NCBI GenBank assembly: GCA_020465985.1
Contig: JAANYP010004395.1
Coordinates: 942,501 to 1,006,500 of the forward strand
Direction: 5' to 3'
Origin: Centrapalus pauciflorus
Taxonomy: Eukaryota > Streptophyta > Magnoliopsida > Asterales > Asteraceae
Length of the DNA: 64,000 nt
Below the pieces are notes generated by a model. It was not told the DNA's origin, did not search any database, and saw nothing but the letters and a program-made list of their open reading frames with translations. Positions 24,838 through 36,360 of this stretch are shown here, piece by piece. Position 1 is the first letter of the stretch. The number at the start of each line of letters is the position of its first letter. Made by a program: the position numbers and the translations under genes.

Positions 24838-25075
24838 TAATAACAATAAATAACGAAGCAATATTAGACAATCTAAAATTGTCGGGTTGTCTATTCTTAA
24901 TTACTAAGCTAGTCACTTGATCATGAACGTCATTATATATTGTTTATATGTTAAATTGAAAGGATGAGACATCCTCAATTTTGTACCAACTGTTGTATCA
25001 AAACTCAAGTTCTAATGTTCAGTACCCTTGTCCCTTGCCACGTGTCATTTGCTAGGACTCTGAAATCCTGAATAC

Positions 25076-25614
25076 CAGAGGTGAGCATTTTTTGGTCCAG
25101 GACCGAACAAACCGAAAATCAAATCTATTTAAAACCAAACCAAATTCAAATTCGGTTCTCGATCTGCTTTCAAACCAAACCGATTATAAAACTCGGTTTT
25201 TGGATTGAATTCTGGTCTAGCTAATAGTAAACCTTCCTGGATTACCGAATACACACACACACACACACACACAAATTTGAAATTTTAGGATTGCTTTTTT
25301 TGACGTAAAACATTTTATGTATGTTTAACTTGATATTTTAGGGTTGTATACTTAATATTTGGTACTTGAGATGTTTGAAAATTTTGTATTTGTTGTTTGG
25401 TGATTGGTTGTATGTAGTTTGTTTTACATATTCAATATTTAGTTTGGTTTAAAAACCAAACTAAACCAAGCACGAATTCGGTTTATGGTTTTGTTTATAT
25501 AACTTTGAATTTGGTTCGATTTGATTTTTGATTTAGGACAAAAAAAATTTCATAGTGATGAAACCAAAACAAGGAATCCAACGAACTTATAAACTAAACC
25601 GTTAATCACCCCTA
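25076..25614. mobile_element. hAT-type MITE, diverged (RAGGGGTGA ends)
   Basis: The interior is made of AAACCAAACC / GGTTTGGTTT phrases in inverted arrangement. The left end reads CAGAGGTGAGCA and the inverted right end TAGGGGTGATTA. Flanks CTGAATAC and TTGAATAA agree at 6 of 8 positions, suggesting an old 8-bp duplication. A short (AC)n run lies near 25250-25273. The boundary call is moderate. Confidence 0.6.
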
Positions 25615-25801
25615 TTGAATAAACACATATATTTATAACAGTTTTTTAAAAACTTTTGAGGCGAAATCTATATTTTCCTAAAACCGTAGGAAGAAAAAAT
25701 ATAATTTAACCTAATTTTTCAAGTTACACGTCGAATTGATTTTAAAAAAAAAAAATATTTAGAAGCTCAGTTTTTCCCATCATGAGGAAAGGGTGTGTAA
25801 C

Positions 25802-25995
25802 TAGGGATGTAAACGGTTCCGGAACCGGACCGAACCGAACCGGAACCGATTTAACCGAAACCGAAATTTGAATATTGTAAGAACCGATAACCGAACCAAT
25901 AATTGTAACACGGTTCCGGTTCCGGTTCGGTTATGGTACGGGTATTTCGGGTATGAAACCGATTAGAACCAAAATTTGCAAAAAATATATATATA

Positions 25996-26054
<59 letters not shown>

Positions 26055-26642
26055 CAAGATATAAACAAAAAAACACGATTAACGTTTTATTATACTTTTG
26101 CAAAAAAAAATATTTTTGTTATGAATGTCAACGTGAAGTATGGATTTTCAACATGAACAATTCCTAATGGATTTTCAAATCTAGATTGCTTTTGGTTAAC
26201 GTTTTATTGAATGTAAATCTTGATAAAATATCATTCTGAATTACTTCTTTAAATATAGTGATATATTCTTAATTATTGATTGTATTTTAAAAATTGCTTG
26301 TTTTTGAATAAAGTGGATTTGATCGATGCAATTAATTCTTCCAAGTGTTAGGTATGGTGAGGATTGAGGAAGACAACCATCAAATAATCTTTTGTTTTTC
26401 ACAATTCCCATCATGAGTTTTTAAATTTTCTTGGTATCCATGTCATGGACTTTTCGAATTATTGGTTTCATACCCGATATAACCGAAACCCGCAGAACCG
26501 TTAACCGAATAACCGATAACCGAAAATTAAAAATTATAAGAACCGATAACCGAACCGAATACCAAAAATCGGTTCCAATCGGTTCCGGTTCCGGTTCGGT
26601 TTCGGTTTCGGTTCGGTTTTCCGGTCATTCCACACATCCCTA
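25802..26642. mobile_element. hAT-type element, TAGGGATGT ends, with internal TA microsatellite
   Basis: An 841-bp element between perfect 8-bp duplications TGTGTAAC (25794-25801 and 26643-26650). The ends read TAGGGATGT and, inverted, TAGGGATGTGTGG. Both arms are packed with CGGTTCCGGTT / AACCGATAACCGAA phrases, inverted relative to each other. The core carries a long TA run and AT-rich unique sequence. Short frames through it are artefacts of the repeats. Confidence 0.9.
26000..26053. repeat. (TA)n microsatellite inside the hAT element
   Basis: A perfect alternating AT run of about 54 bases. It is self-complementary and probably unstable in length. It lies in the left half of the surrounding transposon. 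Confidence 0.95.
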
Positions 26643-26959
26643 TGTGTAACCATCTAAAATGGGGAAGCGAACCTAATTATTTGATTTGATTAACCAAGCT
26701 TACAAAGTTACAACCAGTAATGCATCAGTGACAACACACGAAAGCGTATGCTGAAAAATATGGGACATATTCCTGTTTTGCCTCTGTTGAATGTTGACCA
26801 AGACCATGATGTGTATGTATGATGTAAGGCTCTCCTATATTTTAGACCGCCATTACTGTCCCTTCCATTCACCCTCACAAACTCATGTCTCTTGTTCCTT
26901 TTCCTTCTCTAATTCCACTTATTCCGTCTTCTTCTTCTTCTCCTGCCGATTTCATTGCA

Positions 26960-27112
26960 ATGGCGGATTATCAAATTCAACTTCTCCCTCAACCAATTCG
27001 ATTCAAATGGATAGTCCTATGCACGACCTTGAAGCCGGTCATCGCCGTAGTTCTGCTGCTACCTGGTGTACTATCTGCTATGCTTGGGCCTCCTTCCTCT
27101 TCTGGACTGTAA
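26960..27112 (+). other. Upstream reading frame overlapping the LEA_2 start
   Basis: An ATG at 26960 in a strong context (GCAATGGCG) opens a 50-codon frame that runs past the LEA_2 ATG at 27007 in another frame and stops at 27112. A scanning ribosome would meet this ATG first if transcription starts upstream of it. It may be a translational brake on the main frame. An alternative is that the true start lies further downstream of a transcription start after 26960. Confidence 0.45.
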
Positions 27113-27651
27113 CAATCTTACTCCTCATTTTCGGCATCTCCCTTTTCGCTCTCCTTAGATCTAATCTTCCGGACGTTCAAGTCCATAGGCTTGATGTTTA
27201 CAAGCTTAATGTGACGGAGCCGAAGAACAAGAACAAGGATACGCAATTGGCGATTGATGTTCAGATCCTGGTTAATGTCACCAACAACAACAAGAAGATG
27301 ACGTTAGTGTATGGAGGTATGAGTGTGGAGACTATGGTTGAAGGATTCTCGTTGCCTAAGGTTCATGTAGAAGGATTCAGGCAGAAGGCGAAGACGACGC
27401 GTGATTTGAAGATCCATCCGCAGGAGATGCGTTCCGCGGTGAATGATGATGATGCCAGAGAATTGAAATTGAGTGCCAGTCAGCATCAGATGGCGTTGAA
27501 TTTGAAGATGAAAGGGAAAATTGAGTTTTGGTATAATGGACGAATGGTGAGTAAGTTAGGTCTCAACGTTTTGTGTGATGATGTTGAACAGTCTCAGATT
27601 GATCAAGCCCTTGCACCTGTATGCAATGTCAAATTAAGTTTTTTCAGGTGA
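27007..27651 (+). CDS. LEA_2 / NDR1-HIN1-like membrane protein
   Basis: The 214-aa protein has a short cytosolic N-terminus, a single transmembrane helix (about 26-50), and then an extracytoplasmic LEA_2-type beta-sandwich with the pattern VQVHRLDVYKLNVT (57-70). This continues through VNVTNNNKKMTLVYGGMSVE (89-108) to a C-terminal conserved Cys in PVCNVKL. The family (LEA14-like, NHL) is tied to plasma-membrane defence and stress roles; a specific role cannot be read here. I chose the ATG at 27007 because the family starts shortly before the helix; the frame is open upstream to an ATG at 26791, but that part looks like promoter and leader. The stop overlaps a possible splice donor (CAG/GTGATC at 27648), with a possible acceptor before 27881. 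Splicing there would change only the last residue (Arg to Ser) before a stop. Confidence 0.88.
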   Translation: MDSPMHDLEAGHRRSSAATWCTICYAWASFLFWTVTILLLIFGISLFALLRSNLPDVQVHRLDVYKLNVTEPKNKNKDTQLAIDVQILVNVTNNNKKMTLVYGGMSVETMVEGFSLPKVHVEGFRQKAKTTRDLKIHPQEMRSAVNDDDARELKLSASQHQMALNLKMKGKIEFWYNGRMVSKLGLNVLCDDVEQSQIDQALAPVCNVKLSFFR

Positions 27652-28578
27652 TCGATTACCACCATTCCTTTTCCATCGATGAATCTAGAGTAAACAATAA
27701 CTTTCATTTGTGTATATTTGAACCGATAAAAACTCATCCAAACATAAGAACATTCATATGGAGAAGCTTGCACATTCTCTTAATACAATTATCTATTAAC
27801 TAATCACAAGGCACTGTAACAAAATCATAATCGAATAATTATAATATTATTAACCTTTGAGAGTTGTGTAATGTTTGGTGCAGTTAATAAGGGATTTGAT
27901 TGAAGCATTCATGGAGGTTATGGTGATCTCAAATGGTGGGGTCTCAGACGGGTGGAATCGAAGGAGATGCAAAATAATAGAGAGAAAAGGGGGAAGAAGA
28001 GCTACATGTACGTATACACATTTCATTATATATGTTATTTGTTGTTTAATAAATAATCGAGAGAATGAGGGTGTCTAATTTTTCAAATTGTTTACTTTAT
28101 GGTTAATCCAATACAACTGATCAAGCATCAATTGTTCCTGCCGGAATTTTAAATTTTTTACTTCCTATTCATTTATCATCGCTTCGGTCCTATTTGCATT
28201 TGTGATAATCGATATTGATTCGAATCTAAGTTAACATGTTTCCTAATAATATGTCTCTTAGTTATGTTGATTATGAGTTAGGCATTGATACATATAAAAG
28301 AGCCTAAAAAACCAAAAGACAATATATGCTTGTGGATCAAACAAAATACAGGATTTTCTATAGACACAAATTAGAGATGTGAATTGAACCTTGTGATACA
28401 TGCTACTCTTTATTACTATTTGTATTGGACGTAAATACAACTCCCTTCTTTACTTTACTTTACTTTTTCATTTTCTTTCTAACTAAGTATGAATTAAAAT
28501 TGAACTAGAAATGTATTGATCATTTGCATCTTGGATGTTGTATGAGAACAATGCAACAATGTACTTCTAAGACGAAAT
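27652..28578. other. Spacer, partly LEA_2 3' UTR
   Basis: The first several hundred bases are likely 3' UTR, possibly spliced (GT at 27649, AG before 27881). The rest shows no gene. Confidence 0.4.
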
Positions 28579-28942
28579 TTTAAAAAGAAAAATGACACCA
28601 AATAACTATGTATTTCTGAATTTGTGCATATTTAGGTAGTGTATTCTTTTGTGCATATTTATGTATTGTACTTTAAAAGTGTTTCAATTGGGTAAACGAG
28701 TGACACCGATACAATTTTGAAAAATTTTGAAAATGTAGTGTAGTTTTTTTTTGTGCATACTTGGTAGTTAAAATTTTGAAAATGGTTAGGTGGTTGGGTG
28801 ACATGTTATTACCGTTTATCATGTCAACCAATTACCAAATTGAAATAATTTTAGAAGTACACTAATAAATGTACATAATAAATACACTACATAAATATGT
28901 ATGATATCAAAAGTACATAGCTATTGGTGTCATTTTACCTAT
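28579..28942. mobile_element. Inverted-repeat MITE, AAATGACACC ends
   Basis: The left side AAAATGACACCAAATAACTATG is mirrored on the right by CATAGCTATTGGTGTCATTTT, and inner arms (TGTACTTCTAA / TTAGAAGTACA-type and GTGCATATTTATGT) also pair. No exact duplication could be fixed, so the ends are approximate. Confidence 0.62.
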
Positions 28943-29787
28943 TTAAGATATTAAAAATGTGAAAACAATCATCCTTAGGTGCACTTAATTCTAGAACCGA
29001 CCTGTCTCATACTCGTTCGTTTATCACCATCAACAAAACTATAACCTTAGTCATGTTAATTCTGTATAATAACAGCATATTTTTATATATATTGAAAATA
29101 CAAAATTATAATAACAATAACAGAATATTGTTATTATCAATCTAAGATCATAGAAGCAGTGTTGTAGAAAAAGAAGATTCGTTGTAATATAGCTCTATAA
29201 TAATCATAAATAGAAAGACTGTGATATATTATCAGTAATAGATTATTTGTACAATTAACCCTTTCTATAAACCATCATTGTCATTATGTAGGGTATCCTA
29301 TAAAATAAATACTACTTGTTGAGCCACTGTGATTAATGATTTAATGGTACTAAATCTAACGGGGTTTGGACCAATAATTTCTTTTATTTATTAAGTCTGA
29401 TTTGGAGTCCATGTTTATAAACCCAAGAAACGGCCCAAACTATTTACTCTCAGAATTTTCAAGTAAGAGAAATTACACAATTTGAACTTTAGTTGTTTAG
29501 CATGTTGATCAAAGAGAAAGGAAGTTGTCGGTTCTAATTTTTCGGTTCTCAGTCTAATCCGGTTTTGGACCACTGCATATCCTTAGTTAGTTTTGAAGAA
29601 ATCAAAACAAGAGGTAAGGATTCAATGCTATTACTACGTACGTGATCTTGGTGTTAATCTTGCTGATTTGAGCATGTTTTTTTTGGTAGAATGAAAGTTA
29701 TATGATTCACAAGTTATCTTCAAAGAAAAATTCTAGTGAGTTATGAGGAAGTTGTGATCGATTAAATGTGATGTGATGTGTTTACTC

Positions 29788-29788
<1 letters not shown>
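28943..29788. other. Spacer, no gene recognised
   Basis: AT-rich with no supported coding frame or RNA gene. Confidence 0.45.

Positions 29789-29874
<86 letters not shown>
29789..29874. repeat. Compound (GT)n(AT)n microsatellite
   Basis: About 18 bases of GT run directly into about 68 bases of AT, without interruptions. Frames through it are meaningless Tyr-Ile repeats. Confidence 0.96.
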
Positions 29875-29877
<3 letters not shown>

Positions 29878-30010
29878 AAGCAGACAAGCATTGTATACAT
29901 ATATATTCAAAAGCAACCATGATAATGTCATTAACGAACCAGCTAGCCGCTAATTCGTAGAATGTTCTTTTATGATCATAAGTCTCTTGTGCAATATGAT
30001 GGATGTAAAC

Positions 30011-30238
30011 TAAGGGTGACAATTTGAGCCCATTCAAGCAAATTGGTCAAACGGGTTGATGACCAAAAGTCATAAATTTTACATAATTTTGAAAAAGATT
30101 TCAAAGAGCAATTTTTTTAATACACCATTTTATAAATTTTCATTTCTTAAAAAATTATGTTCTATCTTAGCTTTTTACAATGGGTCTATTTTAATTGTTC
30201 GGTCCGTTTGGCCCGTTGGGTCAGATTGTCACCCCTAT
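30011..30238. mobile_element. hAT-type MITE, AGGGTGACAATTTGA family, copy 1
   Basis: The left end TAAGGGTGACAATTTGAGCC is mirrored on the right by TCAGATTGTCACCCCTA. The core shows AAATTTTACATAATTTT and a mirrored TTATAAATTTTCAT. Relatives lie at 36142-36360, 39628-39849 and 59275-59485. The flanks share GTAAAC (left ATGTAAAC, right CAGTAAAC), a weakened 8-bp duplication. Confidence 0.75.
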
Positions 30239-33200
30239 CAGTAAACCCAACCATATAAACTACTAAACTAGAGTGTTAAAATCTCGTTAAACAATAAATT
30301 GCAAAGGTGTTCACTTGCATATAACAAAATATAATAAAACTATGTGTGTTATATATGTTAATTTACCATATACATTATAGACGTGTCAAACTTTCAATCA
30401 CATGCCAAAATATAAGCGATAAGAATGTGTCACATGAATGTATCTTCACCACTTGCACGGTATCACATGTCACATGTCCTGATATCCTCATCGATTATTT
30501 GTTAACATGCGACATTTATACGCGGCACTCAATTTATCTCATTTTAGAGAATTTATGTTTAGTCCTATTTTTATTTTTAATTTTATATTTTACTCCTATC
30601 TTTTTTAATATAAGTAAATAAATATTTACTTACATTTTAAACCCTATTTTAAAAAGCTAAACATAGGATATATTATACAAGGTTTATGTGTTTTACCTCC
30701 TGCATATTGATAACGAGAACGATAGGTAGGGACTCCAGAAAATTAGTTAACCTTTCTTTTTCACATGCAACTAGTAAACCATCAAAGTTTATATGTGCAA
30801 AGTTAGGGACACTATAACTTAGGATATCTATTTTAGTTTTTATATAAAACATTATAATCAAAGTCAACTATATGCTTGAAAAAACTAAAACGTAGAGGTG
30901 GCATTTTTTATTTTTATATAATATGGACGGAAGAGTCAAAATGACCCGTGGTAAAAAGGTAAACTTGAACATAAATTTTTTTTTTTAAATGAAATTGTAG
31001 AAAATGAATTATTAAACAAATTATTTTTATTAAAATTATAATATTATGTAAATATTATGTCTTTTGGTCGTTAGTCCGTTTGTTTAAATAGGTCGGAATT
31101 GTCATCCCGACGTATATTTTACAAAATTACACAAAATGTGTACTATATATACTCTATACGGCTTTTAATTAAATTTCATATAACTATTTATTGTATAAAA
31201 ATACAACATTTACCAACGTATATAGTAATTATTGAAAGATATTTTAAATTATGATTATCAGTTTTTAAAAAAAAAATTATTTTAAGACTACTTTATTGTA
31301 TTGATGATGTATTCTTCTAACTAAATTAATTATATACGATGATACTAATGTCGATTTTCTTAATAATATACAAGGGTCATGTCATCCCTTGGTTGACAAG
31401 CAAAACGAAAAGTCTATAATTAAATAATTGCAGCCTCGTTGTGGAGTGGGTCTGGGTCGGTTTTCTTCCATTTACCCATTTTGCTTTTCCTTCACGCCAA
31501 TAAATTTTTATTTTTATTTTTATTTTCTTTTTTGTGGAGTGTATCTTTAAAATCTCCCACCAATCATGGCCTCAAAGTATCAAACCATTATGCATCTGAT
31601 AAACATTTCGGTGTATTCGTCTGAAAGTGGGGACGGTAAAACAGACAGACCGTACCATACGCGGTCAAAACTGAACCAATAACGATGCATCATATGATCC
31701 AATCTTGAAAATCTTTTATAATTTTGGTATTTATTTTATATCTTTTTCTATGTAAAGGTTTGGATATTCAATCCACTAAAACATGGTGGTATTCATTCTT
31801 GTGTGTCGCTTTAGCATTTTAATCATCATATTAAGACAAATGTGGTGTTTATTGTGTAAAGGGGTTTAGAAATTAGTATCGGTTTGAAATAATTTGGCAG
31901 AAAGAAAAGAAGGAAATACACTCATTAGTGTAGAAGGGTTTAATTTTTCATAATGATCTTCCTATTATTATGTTTCAACTACTAAATCAAACTCAAATCT
32001 AAGATCATTTATTTTGTTCAATCAAGAGTTTTCAGGTTCAATTGTATACAGTATTGGTTTTGTGAATAAGCTCTCTTGGTTATATACGTACGGAGAAACT
32101 TTAGTCTTTAGCAATAGCATGTGGCTGAGCTATTAATGGAAAAGTTGGAATATGCTAAATATCTAGAAAAACATGCAACTTTAGTTTTAAAGCATGTGAA
32201 GTTAATCAAGGCCCAACGATTTTAGGTTTACGTTTGATTGAAAGGGCTTTTCGACACGTCAAATTTGAATTTGATGTGTGGAGATTTGATTTTAAATAAT
32301 AAGCCCTCAATTGTAATCTATTCCAATGTCTTTTAAAGGAATTATATGGAACATGTTGTCTATTTTTTAATTATCTTTTTGTGACAAAAAAAAATAAATT
32401 TAAAGGTATTTGGATTTATGATTTTAATAATAATGTAGTGGAAAACTTCTTAGTCTTAATTATGGAACAATGAATTTGAAGCAACTAAACATTCTATCTA
32501 TGTGCATTGTGGACAAAAGGATTTTAGTTGTCACTAGTTATCAAGCCTGTGGAGTTTTGGTAATTCTACTTTTGTGTTGTGTAATTGGAACGGAAAGAGT
32601 CGGATATTGTAATAAATTTATATTATAGTAATTTAGTCGCTACTTATGCAGCACACTAGAGAATTTGTTTTTGACTTGTGATCCATGTAATGTAATTATT
32701 TCTTGGTTTTATTTATGCATGGATGATTAAATTAAATTGTGCTATTGGAAAGTTTTATTTGTGATTATGAGCTGGGATGTTACAAAACGTGTTACTAAAA
32801 GTCAACAATGACCGATAAAATATGAATTTAAAAAAATAATTACCACGTTGTTTTAAGATATATGATAACAAAAAAGGATAAATATAAAACACACAATATT
32901 TTAATAAATTTTAGAATTGAAATGCAAATCGCTTTATGTGAAATAAACCTTTTGACTCCCCCCAACTCACTTGAAAGAGCCTTCAATTATTGGCACATAA
33001 AAATGAACAAGACAACAAGGTTTTTAGTACCCTTAACGACAAAAGGAACGTTACCCATAAGACAAGGTAACATTTGGTGACTGGACTTCCTATTATTTCT
33101 TTCAAGTGAAAAGGTCAAAACCCAAACATAAGTATAGTTTAAATGGATATGTATATCAATCAAAAGAAACTTCTTTATTTGGAAAACAACATAACATTTC

Positions 33201-33655
33201 ATTTTAAGATATGCTATGTGGATTTTTTTAGGGGTAGTCTATTTACACCCTATGATGAGGGTAGAAAAAAGGTTAGGTTGACCTTGAAAAGTGAAATGGT
33301 AAAAAATGTCACTTTTCTATTGTCTAATTAATTATAAAAACCGATTTCTAATAATATAGTAATAATGATGGGGTAGAAATAAATACTTATGGGGTGAGAA
33401 TAGTAGCACCCTTTTTCTAGTTTTGATTATTTAATTTTTAACTGTGAGTTTGGCCAATTAATTAGTGATACATAGAATCTAGCATGTGAAGAGCTTGCAA
33501 GAAGCATGACTTCTGAATAAAAATTTATGGATTATTAATTTTAATGAGATCACGAGTTAATATGGGATATTATGATATTAACTTAAAAATTTGTAATGGG
33601 TCCGGGTATTAGACGTTAAACAAACTAAACGATGGATATGTATATAATTGTCGTG
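30239..33655. other. Long AT-rich spacer, no gene recognised
   Basis: No convincing coding sequence, RNA gene or bounded element was found. The string AGGTCGGAATTGTCATCCC near 31090 resembles one end of the AGGGTGACAATT family and may be a solo remnant. Nothing else is supported. Confidence 0.45.
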
Positions 33656-33659
33656 CCTT

Positions 33660-34125
33660 TGTCTACTACTTCATTCTTCAACTAGAAGAAACCTACCAAG
33701 GTGTTTGTGTGTGTGAAATCGTCATTGGAATAGAAAGGAAAACCAAGAATTTTTCATTTCCAAGTTATCTTCTTCTTGTTCTTTGTCTTCTTAAAGAGGT
33801 AAGCTTCCAAAGAAGCTTTTAATCTTACGTTGAGTATGTTAATTGGGAATTGTTGTACTTTTATTTTAAAGTTATGCATCATATTAGAATAGTTTTATCG
33901 ACTGAAAATCGAATTAGGGAGTAGTTTGCATGTTGTGCAGAAACATAGTCTGAACTACATCTGTTTGTCGAGGATCACTGGCGCTAATGGTCTTGAGGCG
34001 GTTAATGAGGAGCACGGGTCAAGATCATTGAGCACGAATGAGATGGTGATCATGGGTCGCAATGTAGCAGTGCCCACACGATATGTGCACAACCACGATG
34101 GCCTAAGTTGAACTGCGATTAGGTA
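33660..34125 (+). other. Gene-like, possibly spliced transcript remnant or lncRNA
   Basis: A pyrimidine-rich leader-like piece (33660-33797) ends in a near-consensus donor (AAAGAG/GTAAGC at 33798-33800). A GC-richer block (33941-34122) follows a good acceptor (ATGTTGTGCAG at 33940). The second block has a short frame without recognised homology. It looks like a relic or an unannotated non-coding gene. Evidence is limited to composition and splice-like signals. Confidence 0.3.
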
Positions 34126-36141
34126 TGTTTTTGGGAAGATCTGGGTTTTGGAGCAACTAGAACTGTTTTAAGTTGTATACGTGCTATTAGATTTATATTA
34201 GTGGGTATATGGACTTCCTGTATGCATATGAGGTATGGTTATGACATATTGTGATCCGTTGTACATTCAGGGACCGGCTACCATATTTACATGACACACA
34301 CGTGGTAAAATTTGTTTAGGTGACAAACATATGGTAATATATTTTTCTATTATATCTTGTAATAAATTGTTTTTTCATAAAAAACTCATAGTACTTGAAA
34401 CATTTTAGATCAAGTCACTCAATCAAATTTTTTTCCACAAAAACCTCTTAAAAAGTAAGGTCGACACAAAAGTCAAATAATTCTGAGCTACAACGAAAAT
34501 AGAATGAAACAAATTTTTGGGGATTTATTTAACAAAAAAAAAAACCAAAATGATAGATTGTGACAATAAATTTTTTTTAAAAAGTACAATGTTCTAGTAT
34601 AAACAAAAAGTACATTCACCAAACTCATTAAATAAGAAAAACAAAATGTTATCTTGATAGAAATATATAAACAATCATACTAAAAAACTATTGTGTTAAA
34701 AAAAGCGTCATGAGGTCGTTAAACATACAACAATTTCAAGCACGACATTTTATATAATTGTGTGGAATAGATGTTTTTTTACATATTTAAAAATGTTATT
34801 TGTTTTTTGATAGGTTAAATGTCTGAAATCTGAAAACCACGTCTGAATTTAAGAGGAGGTCTTAAAATCTGAAATTAAGAGGCTCTAAATTTTAATTCAG
34901 ACTACTCTCTTTCTCTTAAAATTCAGAGGAGAATTCAGAGATTAGAACCTCTTAAGTATCAATTTAAACAAACAATACAAACTAGGTTAAGATATGAAAT
35001 TCAGACTTCAGACCAAATTCAGACCCCATTAATTGCAAACAATAGGTTAAGACCCTAAATTCTAGCGATAAAATAATAAAATTTGAAAAATTGAGTAATT
35101 TATGAGAAGAAAATTTGGTCAGGAGAGTTTATCGAAAAACTAAAAAAATGTAGAATCCACATTAGCAATTGCAATCGGTTCAGCAGGTCAACAATAATTT
35201 TTTTTTTTTTTTGAAAAAATCATCAAATTCGTGAACTTTTGTTGGTTAAAGGATTTATAAGACAAAAAAAAATGAATGAAAACTTAATAAATAATCTTAT
35301 AAGCATATGGTTGGATGATTTTTACATAACTTTTCCAGTATTTTATTACATTATACATTAATTCCTTTTTAGTAAAAGACACTATTGGATCTACACGAGT
35401 ATAAATTCAAAAAATCAACACATAAATAGAACCAAAAATCTAATAAGATTAAAAAGTTCTAAAGGATATACTGTTTATAAAATTTAGTTGAATGGATAAA
35501 ATATTACGAGCTTTTTTAATAGGAATTTTAAAAAAAAGGTTTACATATTTTTTTAAAATAAAAATACCATGAAATATCTATGAGGCATATAAATTAATTG
35601 AGTAATATTGAAAACTTGAAGCCCCAACCACTTTATACACCAAAAAAATCAACTAGAGTATAGAGTAAATGCAAGATTAAAGTGGATAGTAAATTAGTAA
35701 GTAAAAAATATTAAATCCAATTAACTTGTGGTTCTCCTTAGGGGTTGTTTCATTATCATATGTGTGTTATTAAAATGATAATTGTAATATTTATTATTGA
35801 AGAAACAAATAGGATTTTGTCTTTTCATTGTCTTGCTATTTATAAATATGATTATTGTAATTATAAACCAACAAATTATGTCATGATCGGATACCATCTA
35901 TTCTAGATCAAGCATTGGTTACGACTTTTCCTTTTTTAGTGTGGTTTTATATATGTTTTTTCAAAGAAGCACCATTATTAGAATGGACCTGAACTAAAAT
36001 ATACTAGTACCTTCAACCCGGTCCACTTTTTTGTTCTAGATTTTGATTTTTTCAGTTTAATGGTTTTAGCCACTTTACACACCTCAAATCCAAAATATTA
36101 TAACTATAATATTAAATAAACGTGAGACCGAGATAAATTTC
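34126..36141. other. AT-rich spacer with decayed repeats
   Basis: No gene. Around 34820-35050 there are many TCTGAATT / AATTCAGA phrases in both orientations, like a decayed inverted-repeat MITE, but no ends could be defined. Confidence 0.4.
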
Positions 36142-36360
36142 AAGGGTGACAATTTTGACTCAACGGGCCAAATGATTAGATTACACATACTAAAAAATTA
36201 AGTTAGGACATAATTTGTTTTTTTTTTAAATGAAAATTTATAAAATGATGTATTAATTAATTTGTTCTTTAGTTTTAAAATTATGTAAGATTTATGATAT
36301 TTTTAATTGTCAACATATTTGCTTGAATGGACCAAAATTCACACACTGAGTCAAAAGGTT
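36142..36360. mobile_element. hAT-type MITE, AGGGTGACAATTTTGA family, copy 2 (diverged)
   Basis: The left end AAGGGTGACAATTTTGACTCAACGGGCC matches the terminal part of the related copies in inverted orientation. The core TTATAAAATGATGTATTAA and GTAAGATTTATGA also match. The right end (GGACCAAAATTCACACACTG) is eroded, so the limit is approximate. Confidence 0.55.

Noticed and set aside
26791..27006. N-terminal extension of the LEA_2 frame from an ATG at 26791
   Set aside because: The segment reads as promoter and pyrimidine-rich leader (Ser/Phe-rich translation), not as protein; the family starts near the transmembrane helix.
29762..30037. Open frames with Tyr-Ile repeats
   Set aside because: Translation of the GT/AT microsatellite.
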